A stretch of 64,000 nt of DNA from the NCBI RefSeq assembly GCF_030269925.1, contig NC_085130.1:880501-944500 (forward strand), read 5' to 3'. The stretch comes from Bombyx mori (taxonomy: Eukaryota; Arthropoda; Insecta; Lepidoptera; Bombycidae). This document shows positions 58,260 through 64,000 of the stretch, one piece after another (position 1 is the first letter of the stretch; every line of letters begins with the position of its first letter). Below the pieces are notes generated by a model. The model made no database searches. It was not told the origin of the DNA and saw only the letters and a list, made by a program, of their open reading frames with translations. The position numbers were made by a program, and so were the translations under genes.

Positions 58260-59285
58260 ATTACTTCCTATTTATCAGGAAGGATACAAACAGTAGATGT
58301 GAAAGGAAATAGATCTTCAGGCACCACGTTGAAAATGGGTGTACCTCAGGGTTCCATTTTGGGTCCTTTTTTATTTCTAATATATATAAACGATTTGCCT
58401 AGTTTTATTGAGTCCCGACACGAGGTCGTATTATTCGCAGATGATACATCTTTATTATTTAAAATTAAACGACAATTACAAGTCTATGACGAAGTGAATG
58501 ATGCGATTTCGTGTGTGGTTCATTGGTTCCGTATCAATAACCTATTTTTGAATAGTAAGAAAACGAAATGTATTAAATTTACTTTAAAATGTATTAAATC
58601 ATCTTTAAATGTGAGACAAGTAGATAGTAATGTAATTGTTTCTGAGGAATCATTGGAGCTTGTTGAGTCAACCGTATTTCTTGGTATAACAGTGGACTCC
58701 AAACTGCAGTGGGGACCTCATATTCATAAATTGGCGAGTAAGCTTAGCTCTGCAGCATACGCAGTAAAAAAAATTAGAATGTTAACAAATGCGGACACGG
58801 TCCGTTTAGTTTACTTTAGTTACTTCCACAGTGTCATGTCCTATGGCATTTTGCTATGGGGCAATGCGGCCGATGTAGAAATGATATTTATTCTGCAGAA
58901 AAGAGCTATACGTGCTATTTATAACATGCACTCAAGGGAATCCCTGAGGGAAAAATTTAAAGAAATTAAAGTTCTCACTATGCCATCCCAGTACATCTTT
59001 GAAAATTTGATGTATGTTCGTAAACATATTGAGGAGTTTCCTAAGATGTCGGACATACATAATAGAAATACTAGGAACAAACACAAGCTTGTTGTGCCGA
59101 TGAGTAGGTTACATAAGATACGAAATTCATTCGGGTGTTTGTCTGTGCGCCTGTACAACAAAATCCCACAAGATGTTCAGAACCTACATATACATAGGTT
59201 TAAGAAAACTATTAAAGAACATCTGTGCAATAAAGCTTACTATAAAGTCAATGATTATCTAGAAGATTGCACAAAGTGGGAATGA
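58260..59285 (+). pseudogene. Reverse transcriptase, C-terminal 341 residues, uninterrupted
   Basis: Motifs in order: G-V-P-Q-G-S-I-L-G-P-F-L-F (palm), V-L-F-A-D-D-T-S-L-L-F (catalytic Asp pair), F-L-G-I-T-V-D-S-K-L-Q-W, S-V-M-S-Y-G-I-L-L-W-G-N, R-A-I-R-A-I-Y-N-M, and the terminal F-K-K-T-I-K-E-H-L, stop at 59283-59285. Endonuclease and the first RT blocks are lost to 5' truncation. The open frame extends 58 codons into the R1-like tail upstream, which is only chance read-through. No internal stop, so relatively young. Confidence 0.88.
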
Positions 59286-59563
59286 GTTGCTCGCTCCGGG
59301 AATTTCAATATTGTAAAATTGTTATGTTATAATTACTTATTGTAATATGAATATTAAAAAAAAAAAAAAAAATATTTAAAATAAAAATAAAAATCTAATA
59401 TTAAAAAAAAAAAAAACATGCCCGCTGAGTTTCTTGCCAATTCTTCTCAGGACGGAGGCTAATTCTTGTGAATTGGCGGTAATTCTTTTGACGTTCAACA
59501 AGTATGTACTTTCATTTATGTTGAATAAAACTTTTTTGATTTGATTTGATTTGATTTGATTTG
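58260..59563 (+). mobile_element. LINE of the CR1/Jockey group (Daphne/Kiri-like) nested in the R1-like tail
   Basis: Carries the C-terminal two-thirds of a reverse transcriptase and ends in a pentanucleotide array (TTTGA, about 59536-59565), with a conserved-looking 3' UTR (CCGCTGAGTTTCTTGCCAAT, TCTCAGGACGGAGGC). 5'-truncated. Confidence 0.8.
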
Positions 59564-59655
59564 ATTCCTCCTGACCAAAAAAAAAAACAAAAAAAAAGGT
59601 AGTAAGTAATCCTATACTCGATATTCCCGAGTCGGAAACAGAAGGTAGAATATAA

Positions 59656-59783
59656 ACGGTAGGCAGCGGCTTGGCTCTGCCCCTGGCATTGCTGAAGTCC
59701 ATGGGCGACGGTAACCACTCACCATCAGGTGGGCCGTATGCACGTCTGCCTACAAGGGCAATAAAAAAAAAAAAAAAAAAAAT
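59656..59783 (+). mobile_element. CR1/L2-like LINE tail
   Basis: AACGGTAGGCAGCGGCTTGG to CTACAAGGGCAATAAAAAAA, long poly-A, near consensus and probably young. Confidence 0.85.
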
Positions 59784-59854
59784 TAAAATTTTTACACTAT
59801 TGCCGACGTTTCGAATATTTGACAGTTTCCGCGGCCACGGGTGACAAAGGTTTA

Positions 59855-60092
59855 CTGGTGGTAGGACCTCTTGTGAGTCCGCGCGGGTAGGTACCACCGC
59901 CTTGCCTATTTCTGCCGTGAAGCAGTATAGCGTTTCGGTTTGAAGGGTGGGGTAGTCGTTGTAACTGTACTGAGATCTTAGAACTTATATCTCAAGGTGG
60001 GTGGCGCATTTACGTTGTAGATGTCTAAGGGTTTCAGTAACCACTTAAAACCAGGTGGGCTGTGAGCTCGACCACCCATCAAGGCAATAAAA
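59855..60092 (+). repeat. Bm1-type SINE
   Basis: TACTGGTGGTAGGACCTCTT to CATCAAGGCAATAAAAAAAA. Confidence 0.92.
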
Positions 60093-60127
60093 AAAATTCC
60101 AATAAATCCTCTACTACTTGATACCTC

Positions 60128-60268
60128 TTTCTTTTGAGAAAGAGAGGAAGAGGTATCACACCGAGGGGGGATGACACTTTTTCCTTATGTGACCATTTAT
60201 ACCAGTCAACTCCAACCGCAAGCCGCCTTAAAGAACTTCGTTCCCAAAACGACATTAGACTAGTGTTT
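60128..60268. repeat. Unclassified repeat, second copy of 37835-37960
   Basis: See the copy at 37835. Here GAAGAGGTATCACACCGAGG, GGGGATGACACTTTTTCCTT and CCAACCGCAAGCCGCCTTAA. Confidence 0.5.
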
Positions 60269-60329
60269 TTTGTAATGCCGCGCTAATTTTTATATTATCT
60301 TCATCTCATAGTGCCGTCATATACGTCAC

Positions 60330-60643
60330 ACGTCATTACGGATCCTCCCGATCCATTAACGGTGCTTTTAGATACCACAAGCACCGGCCACCGTCCTCGT
60401 CGAACCCGTCGCTTGCGACCAAGGGCTGGATGAGCGAATTAACCCTCAGATATAGCCCTCTGGGTTTCTCGCCGGATCTTCTCAGTGGGTCGCGTTTCCG
60501 ACCCGCTGGTAGATTCTGCGAAGCACTGCTCTTGCTAGGGTCAGTGTTAGCAGAACTCCGGCTTGAGCCCCGTGAGCTTAACTACACGTTAGGGTGAAGC
60601 TGAAATAGCCTCTCAAGGCTATCAGCATAGGTAGGGAATAACG
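60330..60643 (+). mobile_element. BMC1-like LINE 3' end
   Basis: Starts in the RT frame end (ACGTCATTACGGATCCTCCC) and runs to GGCTATCAGCATAGGTAGGG. Diverged. Confidence 0.85.
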
Positions 60644-60649
60644 TGCCGT

Positions 60650-62005
60650 CAGCTTAATGCAGTTGACTTGGCCATGTCAACCATGGCCATGTTGCCTATC
60701 CTTATTACCACAAATTCAAAGCTTTCTACTCAGTAAAGTATTCATGGGTAGGATTGGTGTAATGCAAATAATAGTAGTGCAGCTTAAAAATCATATTAAT
60801 GTATGACGCCAATACTAATTGTGCCGACCCTAGAGATAATGAATAAGAATAAAAATAAAGAATTAATGAACAGCCTTATTCATAGAAACGCTGATACATT
60901 ACGTGTGTACCAGAACAACAGCTTACAGCGGGCGGGAACTGTACGCAATACGCAACGAATACTTTCGCCCGATACGCGCTACTGGTCGTGTGTGGTAGCG
61001 GACATAAGCGGAAGCGGAGAGAATGGGCGATTGATTTTAAGTCGCTTACTCTTTGCTTTGTGCCAAAATTGTGATGAAATGGATTAAAATTTTATTTTTG
61101 TTTTCTTTGTAAATGCAACATTCTTATCAAATTTAAAAAATAAAATTTCGTATTTCTAAATCTATTTTGCGTGAATGTTTATGTTGAAATACAAATCATA
61201 GAACTAAAAAGGCATGAAATAAAATATCAAAAGTAGAAATAGAAAAAGTCCCTTCTTATGGCACGTGTGAATGGATAAATGTAAATATAAGCCAAGGAGA
61301 GTTGACGTCAGGCTGGGCGTAAAACTCATGCCTAATGCCAATGCAGCATGGTGGGAAGCCATCTCCCAGATCTCATTATATGGGGAAGTGATGGTGAGAA
61401 GAAAAAGTCCCCTACGTCAGGCAGAGAGCGTCCACAACTCCAGCTTCATCAGTTATGTTGATCTATTTTATCTTTTCAATGAAACCTTAAAAATATTAAC
61501 CGTTCTGAAATAACATTGGAACTTCCATTTTGTGTCTATAGGTGGCTGCTGTCTATATGCTTTAGTGACTTAACAGTATCGTGCTCCGTGTATATCACTA
61601 CTACAACAGCCACAACTCGTCAAATGTGATAAATTTAAAATTAATTAAAAGAGAAATAAACACGCCAATATTTCATAACTTGAGCCGATAAAAATACGCA
61701 CAGCCCTCTGTAATTATAGGCAGTAGTGCAAGCTGTACAAGTGTATTGACCCACTGGTCATATGTGTGACTGATTTTTGAAGTTATAAGTAGATGTTGTT
61801 TTATTGCGTTGAAAGTAATTAAGAAGAGCGCATCGCTTGAGCAAAAAGTACCGCACGTGCATTGTATTATAATTCAAAAACAACAGTATAATTTAAGTTC
61901 GTAAATATTTGTTAATCAATGATTTAATAAGTCACTTAGAGTTTGTCGTTTCTTTAAGCTACTATTAGAGTAATCTTCTAAAAACTGTGCTATAAACTAA
62001 AATAT
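60650..62005. other. Unrecognised stretch
   Basis: Two modest open frames (60803-61087 and 61271-61513, + strand) show no domain or splice context. 61266-61450 has higher GC and could be an eroded LINE. Nothing else recognised. Confidence 0.35.
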
Positions 62006-62010
62006 AGCTA

Positions 62011-62125
62011 ACGGTAGGCCGCGGCTTGGCTCTACCCTGGCACTGCTGAAGTTTATGGGCGACGGTAACCACTCATTATCAGGTGGGCCGTATGCTCGTC
62101 TGCCTACAAGGGCAATAAAAAAATA
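62011..62125 (+). mobile_element. CR1/L2-like LINE tail
   Basis: AACGGTAGGCCGCGGCTTGG to CTACAAGGGCAATAAAAAAA. Confidence 0.82.
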
Positions 62126-62129
62126 TTCA

Positions 62130-62545
62130 AGACGTCTTTACATCATTCAGTCAAATTTGTATTTGCTTTTTTTAAATTATTAATTGTAAATTTGATTGCT
62201 GTTGTCATTACTACATTATTGTATTAGGCGATGCGTATAAAAATGTCTTTAAGGTTATAAATAAAGTTAAAAGCCTCAAGAAAGGTTCATTTCAATACCG
62301 TGCTTGTGTACAGATGTCAGAGCACAAAACGCCTTAGCACAAAACATACCTAAATATGAACGTATACTTATGAATGCTTCTTTTCATACACGTCGTCGAT
62401 TCTATCATTGTGACAATGAATCGCAAACACGTGTTTTTGCCAATAATATTAAAGCGTTTAAAAGAGTTTAAAAAATGTAGCTTCTTATTCGGACCACCTC
62501 CAGCGCACTTCGGGCATGTTTGCATTCAATCTATAAATTATAATG
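62130..62545. other. AT-rich stretch, nothing recognised
   Basis: No feature recognised. Confidence 0.4.
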
Positions 62546-62550
62546 TGCAA

Positions 62551-62736
62551 GAAAGTGCGACAGCAGCGTGATCGGACGGTAACTGGAGGGATTTCTCCTG
62601 TCCTTGCCGGGTTTGTAGGCGATAACCTTGCCCAATTTCCAAATTCTCGGGAAGTGTCCTGTGGACAGAATGGAATTGAACAGCCGCGTCATATATGACA
62701 CGACCGTTTCAGGGAAGTGGAAAAACTTCAGATGCA
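62551..62736 (-). pseudogene. Jockey-like reverse transcriptase fragment
   Basis: The minus strand reads M-T-R-L-F-N-S-I-L-S-T-G-H-F-P, W-K-L-G-K-V-I-A, K-P-G-K-D-R-R-N-P-S-S-Y-R-P-I-T-L-L-S: the fingers blocks of a Jockey-clade RT (x-K-P-G-K-x2-x-N-P-x-S-Y-R-P-I-x-L). Only this internal piece survives. The MITE at 62737 abuts it. Confidence 0.75.
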
Positions 62737-62917
62737 ATCTCTACTCAGTGTGCTTAATACGAGATTTTTAACGTTCTCGATAGCGTAAAACTAAAATTTG
62801 TATGGAGTTGGAACGTTTGCTTATGTTTGCCACTAGGGGCGCTGTTCCAGCTGCATACAAATTTCAGTTAACTTTTACGCTATGGATAAAGTTAAAAAAC
62901 TCGCTCTAAGCACACAG
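62737..62917. mobile_element. MITE with about 43-bp inverted ends
   Basis: Left GTGTGCTTAATACGAGATTT then TTAACGTTCTCGATAGCGTA, right (reverse complement) GTGTGCTTAGAGCGAGTTTT then TTAACTTTATCCATAGCGTA. The interior CCACTAGGGGCGCTGTTCCA is shared with 49587-49709. No clear duplication. Confidence 0.7.
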
Positions 62918-62919
62918 AT

Positions 62920-63150
62920 TTTACACTGTGACGTAACAATAATCTTGGGCAAGAACTTTGCGAATAGCATTTGATTTAAGCAAGTATTTAAAATTTAAAT
63001 TTCATTACTCATTCTCAGGTTCGAGATGTTAATTTGTTTAAATTGTAAATAAATATTATATTAATAAACATTTTCTTACAACTTTTCTTAACGGAGATTT
63101 TAACTGTCGAATTCATTCAACTTTCGAAATCTGCGTTCCTGATGATACTA
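62920..63150. other. AT-rich stretch, nothing recognised
   Basis: No feature recognised. Confidence 0.4.
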
Positions 63151-63157
63151 TTGATGA

Positions 63158-63290
63158 AAAGGACTTGATGTGTGAAAGAAGATATGCGAGAGATGGGCGT
63201 GAGAGCAGAGTTGACGTACTTCTGAATGGAAAAATAAGATATCTTGCACCGACCCTACATACTGGTATAAGTACAAGACTAGCATGATAA
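63158..63290 (+). mobile_element. RTE-like LINE 3' end, old
   Basis: D-L-M-C-E-R-R-Y-A-R-D-G and L-A-P-T-L with the trailing GATAAGATAAGG recall the ends at 10392 and 39598. Strongly decayed. Confidence 0.35.
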
Positions 63291-63377
63291 GATAAGGACG
63301 TGTCCATCATGTCATTGACTGCTGTAAATTGTGTGTTCCAGTTACATGGTTAGTCCAGCCAAATTACCAAGCATTTA

Positions 63378-63483
63378 AGGCTGGCAGCGACTCAGCTCTG
63401 CTCTTGGTATTGCTGAAGTCCATGGGTGACGGTAACCGCTCAACATCATATGGCCGTATGCCCGTAAACCTGCAAGGGCAAAG
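63378..63483 (+). mobile_element. CR1/L2-like LINE tail, old
   Basis: GGCTGGCAGCGACTCAGCTC to AACCTGCAAGGGCAAAGG. Diverged. Confidence 0.7.
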
Positions 63484-63645
63484 GTAGACAGGCAATGTAG
63501 ACAGATACTGCAAGTTTCGCTAATCGTTTTCCACCAGGCGGGTCGTGAGCTCGTCTCCTCATCTAGTAATAACACATACAGATCAAAAACTGAAAAAAGC
63601 AAGCTTAAAAAAGCGTGCTTGAATTAACACATGAATAACATTTTC

Positions 63646-63803
63646 TGGTGGTAGGACCTCTTGTGAGTCCGTGAAGCAGTAATGGTTTTCGGTTTGAAGG
63701 GCGGGGCAGCCGTTGTAACTATACTGAGATATTAGAACTTATATCTCAAGGTGGGTGGCGCATTTACGTTGTGGATGTCTATGGGTTCCAGTAACCCTTA
63801 ATA
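63646..63803 (+). repeat. Bm1-type SINE with internal deletion
   Basis: CTGGTGGTAGGACCTCTTGT then GAGTCC joins directly to GTGAAGCAGTAATGG: about 45 bp of the 5' part are missing. The 3' end is lost after CCAGTAACCC. Confidence 0.88.
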
Positions 63804-64000
63804 GCAAAACAACGCGGATCTCTTGTGCCTTGGGCCATACACAAAAGCAGTTTTAACTAAACCGCAAAGCACATAATTAAAGCAGGCGCGTTGTTCTGTT
63901 TCTGTTATATTATAGCGTCTCGCCAGCAAATTGTTGTTGTACAATTCGATAATTACTTAGAGCTATTAAGAAATTAGGTTGAAACTTTGGTTCGTCCGGG

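Larger units (their letters stand above)
57955..59590 (+). mobile_element. R1-like LINE 3' end, split by another LINE
   Basis: 57955-58259 carries the R1-like 3' UTR (as at 8078-8417) up to AAGTCCGGCGA. The sequence resumes at about 59564 with TTCCTCCTGACC plus poly-A, exactly the missing end. Confidence 0.85.

Noticed and set aside
58086..59285. A 399-residue single protein
   Set aside because: The first 58 codons are R1-like 3' UTR and the rest is a different LINE. It is a chance in-frame fusion at a nested insertion.

Overview
The window is genomic DNA from a silkmoth, almost certainly Bombyx (mori or a close relative). The evidence is about twenty Bm1-type SINE copies, many 5'-truncated Jockey/BMC1-like, R1-like, RTE-like and CR1/L2-like LINE ends, lepidopteran Helitrons, and two host genes with insect-type introns. 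There are no rRNA genes, no convincing tRNA genes, and no bacterial or viral block. Family names of repeats are from memory of the consensus sequences, not from a search.

Two host genes can be rebuilt exon by exon with matching splice phases. (1) On the + strand, 15539-23719, three coding exons encode a complete 340-residue acyl-CoA desaturase with all three histidine boxes and an LPTQ motif where lepidopteran desaturases carry their signature tetrapeptide. A TATA-containing candidate 5' exon lies at 14568-14730. (2) On the - strand, 54136 down to 31561, eight exons encode the C-terminal 1163 residues of the homologue of the mechanosensory protein Stum. A very large disordered exon (51823-54136) and three Cys-doublet exons precede four small exons that together make the SPEC3 membrane domain. 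The N-terminus lies upstream, in exons not recognised or beyond the window. Two isolated coding-like stretches inside the gene (36110-35994 and 38302-38177) end in phase-0 donors that fit the first SPEC3 exon. They would give short Stum isoforms of about 174-177 residues.

Layout. 1-14.5 kb: repeats, with an orphan possible exon at 4595-4659, two Helitrons, a Harbinger element inside one of them, a short RTE-like LINE with a 15-bp target duplication, a TTAA-flanked mini-MITE, and a hAT element with a perfect 8-bp duplication. 14.5-23.8 kb: desaturase gene. Its second intron holds a hAT element (18457-23188) with a perfect 8-bp duplication that has itself been invaded by mariner, R1-like, RTE-like and Helitron sequences. 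23.8-31.5 kb: intergenic repeats. 31.5-54.1 kb: stum, with introns full of Bm1, RTE, Helitron and LINE copies. 54.1-64 kb: repeats, including an RT-bearing LINE inserted into the 3' tail of an R1-like LINE and a Jockey insertion flanked by a roughly 70-bp duplication.

The two genes look functionally unrelated: lipid desaturation in the ER, and mechanosensory neuron function at a membrane. The most useful new observations are the stum gene model with alternative short starts, the LPTQ-type desaturase, and several transposons whose exact boundaries can be fixed by their target-site duplications.
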